Of a DNA stretch of 64,000 nt, positions 27,379-35,691 are shown one piece after another (the stretch's first letter is position 1; the number at the start of each line of letters is the position of its first letter). The DNA lies in NCBI RefSeq assembly GCF_051465645.1, contig NZ_CP195790.1, positions 4,402,001 through 4,466,000 of the forward strand. The letters are read 5' to 3'. The notes below the pieces were generated by a model. It ran no database searches and was not told the DNA's origin. It was given only the letters and a program-made list of their open reading frames with translations. Source of the stretch: Planctomicrobium sp051465645. GTDB taxonomy: Bacteria; Planctomycetota; Planctomycetia; Planctomycetales; Planctomycetaceae. The position numbers and the translations under genes are program-made.

Positions 27379-27608
27379 GAATGCGGGTTTGCTCCGGAAA
27401 GGGTTTCTTACAGAAGATTTCCGTTCAACAGGGGCTGTTACCTGCGCAGCTTTTGTAATCGGAGAAATTTGCTTCCATTGCAAAATCGTCTGGAAATTCT
27501 GCTTGAGATGGCAAATGATGAAGACGATATCGACAACGTCTTTTCCCTGAAATTCTTGTGTTGGAGTTTGTTGCTTAGGGGAGTTGTCCCTGAATAGGCG
27601 GTCTGCTG

Positions 27609-29963
27609 ATGTTGGATGGTCCCGGTGAACTGAGACGACGCCAAGTGCTCCTCAGGCGAATCACGTTCGTCTGCGGGATCGGCTTGTGTTTAATCGGACT
27701 CACAGTTCGTGCGGACGAAATCATCCTGAAGAACGGACTGTCGCTCCGAGGGACGGCACTCCAACTGGGGGGGATTACTCCCGGAACTTCTAAGCAGAAT
27801 AATGCAGACCCGGTTCCTTCCACGCCGTTCTGGATGGTGGATGATGGAATGCGGCGGTACTTCTTCTTCCGTCGAAATCTGCAGTCAACAGAGCCAGTTG
27901 CCGACTTGGGCACCGTCGTTTCCTTTCAGATGAAGCAGGAAAAGAAGGGTCGGTCCGGGGGCTTTCCCACCATCGGTGCGATGAATAATGTTCAACCGTT
28001 CGATGAGTTCGGGCGACGCACAGTGATGATGCCCACGCAGAAAGGGATGGTTCCTGTGATTCAGGCGATCACAGAGATTCGCCCGGATTACTGCACCATT
28101 GAGAGCCTCACTCACCAGTGGGATTATAACGTTGATACGCGGACGATCCCCGACCATGTGTTGCGATCGATTATCGAAAAGAGTTCGAACCGGGAAGATC
28201 CGGCAGAGCGGAAGGCGGCCGTTCAATTCTATGTGCAGGCTCAGTTGTATGAGCAGGCGCAAACCGAACTTCAGCAGATCACACAGCGTTTTCCTGATCT
28301 CAAAGATTGGTGCGAAGAGTACCAACGGCGGCTGGATGAACTGATTGCTCGTCGGGCGATGAATGAAATCGAACGGCGGCAACAGGCCGGCCAGCACAAT
28401 CTCGCCATGTTCTTTGCGAAGCAGGTTCCATCTGAACGTGTGAGCGCGGATATCTCCCGGCGAGCCGAAGACGTCTTGAGTGAGTACGAGCAGGCCCTTG
28501 CTGATCGTGATAAAATCATCATGCTGCTCGATCTCCTGCAGGCGGATCTGCCGTTGGAGCAAGCTCAGCGGCTCACAAGTATTCGAGCCACGGTTCAAAG
28601 TGAGTTACGTTTCGAATTGATGAACCGGCTGGAACCGTTTCTACGGGCATCTGACGATCAGACGATGCCAGCGGCGGAGAAACTGGCACTTGCCTATTCC
28701 GGCTGGTTACTTGGGGATGCCCATGCGGTCGTGAATCTGGATGAAACGATTCGTCTATGGGACGCGCGTTTCCAGATACTTGAATACCTGCGAAACGAGA
28801 ACGATCCGGTTCGGGATGGCGAGATTCTGGCGACACTTGCTGATATGGAATCGATGAGTGTCGAGCGTGCTGCGCTCATGCTGCCAAATCTCCCGTTGCC
28901 ATATGATGTCACCATTCCCGAACCCGGCCAGATTGCTGAGTTTGAATTCCCGTTATCGTCACCTGAGATGACGGGGAGATATTCCTTGATTCTTCCCCCG
29001 GAATACGATCCTGCGCACCGCTATCCTCTTCTGGTCGTGCTTCGTGGTGGAGGCATCAGCTATGCAAGTACGGCCCAAATCTGGGCGGGAACAGCAGAGA
29101 ATCCAGGTTGGGCTCAGCGTCGCGGGTACATTGTTATTGCTCCGCACTATTGCGACGAGTCTGCTCGACAGTATCAGTTCAGTGCATCAGAGCACGACAT
29201 CGTTTATCAGTCGATCAATCATGTTCGCAAACGGTTTCGGGTTGATTCTGATCGCATCTTTGTCGCCGGGCATGGAAACGGTGCAGACGCCTGTGTCGAT
29301 ATTGCGATGTCGCGTCCGGGGATGTTTGCTGGTGCGATTCCGATTGGCGCCAGTTGCGGTCCTTTTGCGCGAGTCTATTGGGATAACTCTGCGAACATGG
29401 CCTGGTATTTCATCGCCGGAGAGAAAGACAGATTTTTGCTTGAGCAGAACTCAGCGGTTCTCAATAACATGCTGCGACATGGACAAAATGTCGTTTATTG
29501 CGAGTATAAGAATCGCGGCTTTGAGATGTTCAATGAAGAACAGGAACGGATCTTCGACTGGATGCGTTCTCAGCGTCGAGCCTCATTGAAAGACGCGACG
29601 AAGTGGGAAGCAGGCGTACTCCGCAAGACGGACCGCTGGTTTTATTGGATGGAAGTCAGTGCGATTTCCGACCAGTTCTTCCCGCCAGTCATTCTTGAAG
29701 GGCCGGCAGCGAATGTCCGGCGGCAACGTCGCTATGAGGGAGCCATTGCTCCGGGTGGGGCAGTGAATATCAAGCATTCCGGCAGCAAAACATCGGTCTG
29801 GCTCGCACCTGAATTCTTTGACTTCACAAAGAAATGTCAGGTGCGGATTAACCAGAAGATTCTACACAACGATTTCATAAAGCCGACTTATGAAGCGATG
29901 CTGTCCGACGTGCGCCGTCGTGGCGATCGAGAGCAATTGTTCTGGGCCCGACTTGATCTTTGA
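27609..29963 (+). CDS. Large secreted protein with alpha/beta-hydrolase-like domain
   Basis: 784 residues with a signal-like N-terminus (TFVCGIGLCLIGLTVRA, about 19-35). The first 200 residues resemble planctomycete secreted proteins of unknown role. A helical middle (about 200-430, with TPR-like QLYEQAQTELQQI) follows. Residues 440-680 look like an esterase/PHB-depolymerase-type alpha/beta hydrolase: YSLILPPEYDPAHRYPLLVVLRG, then a DPxRIFVAGHGNGAD-like elbow. In that elbow the nucleophile position is Asn557 (GHGNG) where active enzymes have Ser (GxSxG). An acidic GEKDRF and later segment fit the fold. Probably a non-hydrolytic binding protein. It is a single gene. Confidence 0.75.
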   Translation: MLDGPGELRRRQVLLRRITFVCGIGLCLIGLTVRADEIILKNGLSLRGTALQLGGITPGTSKQNNADPVPSTPFWMVDDGMRRYFFFRRNLQSTEPVADLGTVVSFQMKQEKKGRSGGFPTIGAMNNVQPFDEFGRRTVMMPTQKGMVPVIQAITEIRPDYCTIESLTHQWDYNVDTRTIPDHVLRSIIEKSSNREDPAERKAAVQFYVQAQLYEQAQTELQQITQRFPDLKDWCEEYQRRLDELIARRAMNEIERRQQAGQHNLAMFFAKQVPSERVSADISRRAEDVLSEYEQALADRDKIIMLLDLLQADLPLEQAQRLTSIRATVQSELRFELMNRLEPFLRASDDQTMPAAEKLALAYSGWLLGDAHAVVNLDETIRLWDARFQILEYLRNENDPVRDGEILATLADMESMSVERAALMLPNLPLPYDVTIPEPGQIAEFEFPLSSPEMTGRYSLILPPEYDPAHRYPLLVVLRGGGISYASTAQIWAGTAENPGWAQRRGYIVIAPHYCDESARQYQFSASEHDIVYQSINHVRKRFRVDSDRIFVAGHGNGADACVDIAMSRPGMFAGAIPIGASCGPFARVYWDNSANMAWYFIAGEKDRFLLEQNSAVLNNMLRHGQNVVYCEYKNRGFEMFNEEQERIFDWMRSQRRASLKDATKWEAGVLRKTDRWFYWMEVSAISDQFFPPVILEGPAANVRRQRRYEGAIAPGGAVNIKHSGSKTSVWLAPEFFDFTKKCQVRINQKILHNDFIKPTYEAMLSDVRRRGDREQLFWARLDL

Positions 29964-29978
29964 TGATCAACTCTCAGT

Positions 29979-30016
29979 TTGCGAACAAGTGAGCGATTCG
30001 CAACTCCCGTTTTTTC
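29979..30016 (+). terminator. Weak terminator-like hairpin
   Basis: TTGCGAA pairs with TTCGCAA over 7 bp and a T-run begins 6 nt later. It lies just after the stop of the alpha/beta-hydrolase-like gene. Confidence 0.4.
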
Positions 30017-30032
30017 GGCTTGATGCGAGGTT

Positions 30033-30446
30033 TTATGGGGTTGGTTCGGCCTTTGTGAAGCCAGCCTGAATCATCTCTTTGTAACCCGGCTTCAGATTGC
30101 GGACTTGGTAGCCCAGTTCTTCCAGTTGAGCCCCGGCGGTCATGGCACGAATGCCTTTGACGCAGTGTGTGTAGATGATTGTGTCTTTGGGGAGACGCTT
30201 TGTGATCTCTTCTTTGGTCATGCCGCTTTGCATCTCGATCAGTGGCAGAAGGATCGCCCCGTCGATGTGACCTGCGTCCCATTCCCCCTTTTCGCGGACA
30301 TCGACCAGCACCGCTTTTTTCTCTGCAATGTTTTTCTTGACTGTCTCAAGGGAATCGTCTGTCCAAGGAGCTTCGGCGAAGCAGATGGAGCCGAAAAATA
30401 CCCCGACAATTACGGACAGGAGTGTTGCTGTTCGTAATGTGTTCAT
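30033..30446 (-). CDS. Periplasmic rhodanese-domain protein
   Basis: 137 residues, a signal peptide (residues 1-24, cleaved near CFAEA) plus a single rhodanese domain. The active-site loop THCVKGIRA carries the cysteine that would hold a persulfide, and VLVDVREKGEWDAGHIDGA is the conserved CH2A motif. Single-domain rhodaneses shuttle sulfane sulfur or bind oxyanions. The exact substrate is open. I start at ATG 30446 because the signal begins there. The frame extends to 30500 without sense. The next gene downstream of its promoter region, 67 bp away and on the same strand, is the sigma-54 activator. Confidence 0.88.
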   Translation of the reverse strand: MNTLRTATLLSVIVGVFFGSICFAEAPWTDDSLETVKKNIAEKKAVLVDVREKGEWDAGHIDGAILLPLIEMQSGMTKEEITKRLPKDTIIYTHCVKGIRAMTAGAQLEELGYQVRNLKPGYKEMIQAGFTKAEPTP

Positions 30447-30513
30447 GTGAGCGCCTGAGCAATTTGATCGCAGTTGAAGTTCGCTCGAATTAGCGAGCAT
30501 CGTCCAGAGATGG

Positions 30514-32457
30514 CTACGGCTTCACGTCGTCGACTTCCATCCCCAACTGCCGCATTTTACGGTAAAGATTGGATCGGTGAAGCCCCAGAAATTCTGCGGC
30601 GTCACTCATGTTCCCCTGCATCCGTTTGACAGCACGCTTGATGTATTCGCTCTGGAAACTGTTTGTTGCTTCCGCCAGGCCGATTCCTTCTGCCAGGTCA
30701 TCGAAATCACTGCGTTTCGGACTGAGAATAAATGCAAGGTCGTCCACCTCAACGCGCGTTCCCTGAGCGAGAAACGCAATCCGTTCCATCAGGTTGCGGA
30801 GTTCGCGGACGTTCCCCGGCCACTGGTGCATTTGCAGACGCTTCTCTGCATCAGGCGAGAATGCCAGATGTTTGCGCTTGGCATCACGACAGAAGCGATC
30901 GAGAAAGAACCTCGCCAGCGGAACAATGTCTTCCGGGCGTTCGCGGAGTGGTGGCAGTTCGAGAGTGACAACGCTCAATCGGAAGTACAGGTCCTGACGG
31001 AATTTTTTGTCACGTACCATGTCTGCGAGGTTCGCATTCGTAGCGGCGACAACGCGGACGTTGACTGGAATCTGCTGAACACCGCCGACTCTGGTGACGA
31101 CTTTCTGTTCGAGCACACGCAGAAGTTTTGCCTGTCCGCCGAGCGTCATGTCTCCGATTTCGTCAAGAAACAGGGTGCCTCCTTCGGCCAGTTCAAACTT
31201 TCCGATGTGCATGGCATGGGCATCGGTAAATGCCCCTTTTTCATGCCCGAAGAGTTCGCTTTCCAGCAGTGACTCTGTCAGTGCAGCACAGTTGACGGCG
31301 ACAAACGGGCGGGATGCACGAGATCCCTGATGGTGCAGGGCAGTGGCAGCGACTTCTTTCCCTGTTCCGCTTTCGCCGAGAATCAGGACTGGCAGATCTG
31401 TTGTGGCGAGTCTGTCAATCGTGCTGCGGAGCGCAATGACAGCCGGGCTTTCGCCGATGATGTTGACCCGGTTTTTAACTTGCTCGGTCAGTTGGGTATT
31501 GTTGCGGACCAGATTTTCAAGTTCGCGAGTATTGGTGATCGCAGTGGCGACTGCGACTCCAAAGTCTTCAAGAGCGATCAGGTCTTCAGTGGTGAAATCG
31601 CCGTTGAGCTTGTTGATCAGCTCGAATGCCCCCAAGCAATCGTCGTTCGCATCGAACAGCGGAACGCACAGCAGGTTTCGAGTCGTGTACCCAGACTTCT
31701 TGTCGACTCCCTGATCGAAGCGAGGATCGGAATAGGCCTGATCCACGATGACAGGTTTGCGTGAGTGAATGACGTCTCCGACAATCCCTTTATTGTCTGG
31801 CAGGAACAGGCGGCCTCCTTCAACTCCCAGTGCTGGGCAGGCAACGAGTTGTCGCTGTTCACGATCCCAGATGAAAATACTGGCGCGGTCCGCACCCAAA
31901 AGTCGCGAAGCGTCGGTCGCGATCTGTTCGAGCAGGCGTTGTGTTTCCGTTTCGCCAGCAAACGATCGTGCAAGACGCATCGTGGCTCGGAGCTGATCGA
32001 CCCGACGGACCGAGGAATTCAAAACGGCAAGTTGATCCAGTCGTCGGCCCAAAACCCGGGCAACCGCAAGTGCTTCCGATAATTGCTCTTGAGACAGTCG
32101 AGGCCCGGAAAGCAAAAGAGCGTGTTGCTCTTTAGAGGCTGTTGGAGAGAGGATCACATTCCCGTTCGGTCCGCTCTTGGAAAAGAGCGCCGAATCCCGA
32201 TCAATTGCAGAAACGAGTTGCGAGATCGGTAACGGCCCGTCCCATTCGCCTCTGCTGGCGACAGTCTGCCATCCCTGGCTGTGACGGCTGGCAAGCTGGC
32301 AATTGGGAACTCCGAATTCTGCTGCAACGTCGACCACGATTGACGTGAGGTCACCAGACTGCAGAATTCGGTCACAAAGCCGGATCAGTGTGGAAGTTGG
32401 AGAAGACCGCTGCATCCACGGGACTTCGTTCCAGGACATCCACCGCGACTCTTCCAT
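30514..32457 (-). CDS. Sigma-54-dependent GAF/AAA+/Fis transcriptional activator with GAFTDA loop
   Basis: A 647-residue enhancer-binding protein. A poorly conserved N-region (1-150) precedes a GAF sensory domain (about 165-315), the AAA+ ATPase (about 335-575) with Walker A GESGTGKE (361-368) and Walker B GGTLFLDE (436-443), and a Fis-type helix-turn-helix at the end (MSDAAEFLGLHRSNLYRKM). The sigma-54 contact loop is GAFTDA (408-413), not GAFTGA: Gly is Asp412. The protein should remodel sigma-54 RNA polymerase at -24/-12 promoters. What the GAF domain senses is unknown. The rhodanese gene follows 67 bp downstream on the same strand and may belong to the same transcript. No obvious -24/-12 site is seen nearby. 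Confidence 0.9.
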   Translation of the reverse strand: MEESRWMSWNEVPWMQRSSPTSTLIRLCDRILQSGDLTSIVVDVAAEFGVPNCQLASRHSQGWQTVASRGEWDGPLPISQLVSAIDRDSALFSKSGPNGNVILSPTASKEQHALLLSGPRLSQEQLSEALAVARVLGRRLDQLAVLNSSVRRVDQLRATMRLARSFAGETETQRLLEQIATDASRLLGADRASIFIWDREQRQLVACPALGVEGGRLFLPDNKGIVGDVIHSRKPVIVDQAYSDPRFDQGVDKKSGYTTRNLLCVPLFDANDDCLGAFELINKLNGDFTTEDLIALEDFGVAVATAITNTRELENLVRNNTQLTEQVKNRVNIIGESPAVIALRSTIDRLATTDLPVLILGESGTGKEVAATALHHQGSRASRPFVAVNCAALTESLLESELFGHEKGAFTDAHAMHIGKFELAEGGTLFLDEIGDMTLGGQAKLLRVLEQKVVTRVGGVQQIPVNVRVVAATNANLADMVRDKKFRQDLYFRLSVVTLELPPLRERPEDIVPLARFFLDRFCRDAKRKHLAFSPDAEKRLQMHQWPGNVRELRNLMERIAFLAQGTRVEVDDLAFILSPKRSDFDDLAEGIGLAEATNSFQSEYIKRAVKRMQGNMSDAAEFLGLHRSNLYRKMRQLGMEVDDVKP

Positions 32458-32661
32458 TGCACTACCTGACTTAGATGACAGAGGTCAATCAATCGCCACC
32501 AGGAACGTTTGCAGTCGGAGAGTGCTCGCTGGAGACGAGCTCTTTGAAGAACTGAAACGCTCTAACTTTGATGGCGCACGCCTTGGGCGTTATTCTCGAT
32601 CTGTCAGGCCGTGCCGTCAAGGAGACGACAGTGGTTTGCCGGAAAAGAATCCGAAATCGCA

Positions 32662-33375
32662 TCAAGTACGATAAGATTGTAGATGAGTCGCGAACGCAAC
32701 CGCGGCGGTCTCAACTCTTAAAACAAATGGAGACAAAGAGACCGGCACGGCATTCCAGTCAAGAAGTTGTTGCTGCTCTTCCGGTGTGAAACCCCCTTCA
32801 GGTCCAATGATGGCAACGATGACGTCTGGCGTGATCTGGTCAGCGGGGGCAGCAGGGAGTGTCGGTGCATTCGCTTCGCCGAAAAGAAGTTGAGTTCGTT
32901 TCCCGGTAAAGTGAGTAGGGAGTTGTTTGAACTGACAGATGTCGTCGATCTGCAACAGACGATCACGACGGCACTGTTTACACGCCCCGATGACGGTTTG
33001 TTCGAGTTTGCTGAGCTTGCTGTCGCTGGGGTCGACGACGCTTCGTGTGGTCTTCAACGGGATGAAACGATCCACTCCCAATTCGGTCATCTTTTCGATC
33101 ATCCAGCGCAGTCGGTCCCCTTTCGGACTCGCGACAGCGATGACAAGTTCGGGAGTTCGTACTTCAGAATTTCGGGAGCCCGACATCAACTTGAGTTGCA
33201 CGGTCCGCTTTTTGACTTCTGTTACTTCTGCCGTTGCTGATTGTCCGGTTCCGTTGAACAGTTCAACAGTATCGCCAGGTTCGGCTCTCAGGACTTTGGC
33301 AAGATGATGGGCTTCGGTGCCATCAAGTTCGATGTGCTCAGTCCAGACACCTGGGACATAGAAGCGATCTGGCAT
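32662..33375 (-). CDS. rsmE: 16S rRNA (uracil-1498-N3)-methyltransferase
   Basis: RsmE methylates U1498 of 16S rRNA in the assembled 30S subunit, using SAM. 237 residues with an N-terminal PUA-like domain (MPDRFYVPG...HHLAKVLRAEPGDTVELFNGTG) and a SPOUT/trefoil-knot methyltransferase domain. Knot motifs are VIVAIIGPEGGFTPEE and a late ILRVETA-like segment (VLRVETAAVAF). I chose the ATG at 33375, which gives the usual length. The frame continues upstream to 33516 but the added 47 residues are not conserved. It is divergent from the PhyH gene. Confidence 0.92.
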   Translation of the reverse strand: MPDRFYVPGVWTEHIELDGTEAHHLAKVLRAEPGDTVELFNGTGQSATAEVTEVKKRTVQLKLMSGSRNSEVRTPELVIAVASPKGDRLRWMIEKMTELGVDRFIPLKTTRSVVDPSDSKLSKLEQTVIGACKQCRRDRLLQIDDICQFKQLPTHFTGKRTQLLFGEANAPTLPAAPADQITPDVIVAIIGPEGGFTPEEQQQLLDWNAVPVSLSPFVLRVETAAVAFATHLQSYRT

Positions 33376-33631
33376 GAGTTTGAAAATCTGTGTTGCAGGT
33401 TCAACGAATGAATGAATTGGCGAAATTGCGGGAAATTCTTTGCAGGTTGATCGTGAACGAACCCATTGGTGAGCAAAGTGCTCTGGAGGATTGACGATCA
33501 GTCCGCAGCAGCACATTCTAATAAGAATCGCCGCTGGGAACGAAGTCCAGCGCCCCCTGAGTCTTTCCGGACGTGTTGACTGCCGGCTCAGGCAGCCAAA
33601 GGCGAACTTGAAGGATCGCGGAGCAGTTACG

Positions 33632-34426
33632 ATGGTGGTCGAATTGTCGTCTGGAAATCCAGTGGCCGCGACGTTTAGCGACGAAGAAGTTGCAGGCTTT
33701 CATAAAGATGGATACGCAGTCGTTCGCGGACTGTGCCCGGATGCATTGCGTCAGCAAATGGTCGAAGTGACCAAGGTCGGATTGCTGAATCGAATTGAAC
33801 CGCTGGAGCTGGAAGCAGAATTGAAGTATCCCGGTGCTCCTGATTCGTCGAAAGGCGAAGGGGGAACCACGATCCGGCGTCTGAAGCAGGCGTTCAGTCG
33901 CGATTATGTGTTCACGGAATGGCTACAGTATGCCCCGGTTCTTGATCGACTGAAGCAGCTGCTCGGGCCGGACGTTGTCTGTCCATTGGCGCATCACAAT
34001 TGCATTATGACTAAAGAGCCTCGGTTCAGTAGTGATACCGGTTGGCATCAGGATATGCGTTACTGGTCGTTCAATAATTCGAATCTGATCAGTGTCTGGC
34101 TGGCACTTGGTCCAGAGCGAAAAGAAAACGGCTGCCTGCAAGTGATCCCCGGGTCACATGAAATGGTTCTGCCGTCGACTTCGTTTGATGCCGCGAGGTT
34201 CTATCGAAGCGACCTCGCAGAGAATGAACCGGTTCTGGCTCAGCGAGTCTTGGTTGAACTCGACCCGGGCGATGTGTTGTTCTTTCATGCTCGAACATTG
34301 CATGCCGCGACTCGAAACTTTTCGCCCCAGACAAAGTATTCTGTGGTTTTCACATTCCGGTCGAGTGAGAATGAACCGACGCCGGGAAGCCGCTCTGCCA
34401 AGTCGCCAGAGTTGCTCCTGCATTAG
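33632..34426 (+). CDS. Phytanoyl-CoA dioxygenase (PhyH) family protein
   Basis: 264 residues, Fe(II)/2-oxoglutarate-dependent oxygenase of the PhyH family. The iron site is complete: HxD in GWHQDMRYW (His139, Asp141) and a distal His in the FFHARTLHAATRN segment (His219 or His224). A downstream basic residue would hold 2-oxoglutarate. Members hydroxylate small molecules or natural-product intermediates, and the substrate here is unknown. The start is the ATG 33632, preceded by GGAG-like sequence (CGCGGAGC). The AcuI-type gene begins 148 bp downstream, possibly the same transcript. Confidence 0.85.
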   Translation: MVVELSSGNPVAATFSDEEVAGFHKDGYAVVRGLCPDALRQQMVEVTKVGLLNRIEPLELEAELKYPGAPDSSKGEGGTTIRRLKQAFSRDYVFTEWLQYAPVLDRLKQLLGPDVVCPLAHHNCIMTKEPRFSSDTGWHQDMRYWSFNNSNLISVWLALGPERKENGCLQVIPGSHEMVLPSTSFDAARFYRSDLAENEPVLAQRVLVELDPGDVLFFHARTLHAATRNFSPQTKYSVVFTFRSSENEPTPGSRSAKSPELLLH

Positions 34427-34574
34427 TCGGTTCGGTCTATCATGCGGCTGCGCAGCTCCGTTCCCGACAGGGAAAAGGCCGATTCCCGCGTGCCTGACGC
34501 GAGCGGCGAATTGGAAGAGTGGCTGGTTGCTTTCAGATTGATGATCCCGGTTTGATGAACAGTGTGAGATCGCC

Positions 34575-35573
34575 ATGGACGACCGCTTTTCCTGTTACTA
34601 CGTCCAGAAGAATTCCGACGGAACCGTTTCCGGGAGCGTGCAGCAGCGGTCTTGTTCAGAATTGCCGAGTGGCAATGTTCGTGTGCGTGTCCATTATTCT
34701 TCGTTGAATTTCAAGGACGCGATGGCGGCGTCAGGGAACCCGACGATTGCCAAGTTGTTTCCGCACGTCCCTGGGATTGATGCGGCTGGAGTGGTCGAAC
34801 AAAGTGACGATGCTCGCTTTCCGGTGGGGACTCAGGTCATTGCGACAGGGCATGAACTTGGAGTGGAACGCTGGGGAGGATGGTCGGAACTGATCCAGCT
34901 TCCTGCAGACTGGCTGGTTCCACTTCCAGCAGGGCTGACACTGGAAGAGTCGATGATCTTCGGGACAGCAGGATTCACCGCAGCCCAGTGTGTTCAGGCG
35001 TTGCTGCATCAGGGGGTGTCACCTGACAAAGGACCTGTCGTCGTAACAGGAGCGACAGGCGGTGTCGGTGTCATCTCGGTGATGTTGCTCGCAAAACTTG
35101 GTTTCGATGTGACTGCTGTGACCGGAAAGGCAGATCAGGCGGACTGGTTGAAATCTCTGGGAGCGAAAGAGGTCGCCGGCCGTGAGCTTCTTCAGGACTC
35201 GAAGAACCGTCCCCTGTTGTCCGCCAGGTTTGCTGGCGGCGTTGATACTGTGGGTGGGGATTTACTGACGAATCTCTGCAAGATGATTCATCATCGCGGG
35301 TGTGTCGCCTGTTGTGGACTGACGGCGGGGGCCGAACTGGGCCTGACCGTCTATCCGTTTATTCTCCGTGGGTTGACGCTCGCAGGAATCGATTCGGCAT
35401 GGTGTCCTGATGACATTCGCGCAATGATCTGGGCTCGTCTGGCAGGGGACTGGAAGCCAACGACACTGCAATCAGTAAAACGGATTGTTTCATTGTCAGA
35501 CATGACCGCTGAAGTGCAACGGATTCTTTCCGGGAACAATGTTGGGCGTGTCGTTATTTCTGTTGGGAATTGA
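34575..35573 (+). CDS. AcuI/YhdH-family quinone oxidoreductase (acrylyl-CoA reductase type)
   Basis: 332 residues, a zinc-free medium-chain dehydrogenase of the YhdH/AcuI group, which reduces acryloyl-CoA to propionyl-CoA with NADPH. It starts with HYSSLNFKDAMAASGN (about 40-55), PGIDAAGVV, GWSELIQLP and the nucleotide loop VVTGATGGVGVIS (about 155-167). No structural zinc cysteines are present. Group membership is clear, but the physiological substrate in this organism is an inference. It is followed by a hairpin and the convergent PqaA gene. Confidence 0.85.
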   Translation: MDDRFSCYYVQKNSDGTVSGSVQQRSCSELPSGNVRVRVHYSSLNFKDAMAASGNPTIAKLFPHVPGIDAAGVVEQSDDARFPVGTQVIATGHELGVERWGGWSELIQLPADWLVPLPAGLTLEESMIFGTAGFTAAQCVQALLHQGVSPDKGPVVVTGATGGVGVISVMLLAKLGFDVTAVTGKADQADWLKSLGAKEVAGRELLQDSKNRPLLSARFAGGVDTVGGDLLTNLCKMIHHRGCVACCGLTAGAELGLTVYPFILRGLTLAGIDSAWCPDDIRAMIWARLAGDWKPTTLQSVKRIVSLSDMTAEVQRILSGNNVGRVVISVGN

Positions 35574-35603
35574 ATCGCGGATTCAGATGATCTGAAAACC
35601 AAA

Positions 35604-35654
35604 GCAGCCAGAATCAACGCATGGCCTGTTTCAGACGCTGGTTGATCTGGCTGC
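35604..35654. terminator. Hairpin between convergent acuI-type and PqaA genes
   Basis: A 14-bp stem with one bulged A (GCAGCCAGAATCAAC / GTTGATCTGGCTGC) lies between the two stop codons. The minus strand continues into TTTGGTTTT, so it probably ends the PqaA transcript. Confidence 0.55.
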
Positions 35655-35691
35655 GAGGAGAAGCGAATCTGCCGCACCGGTTTGGAGGTCG

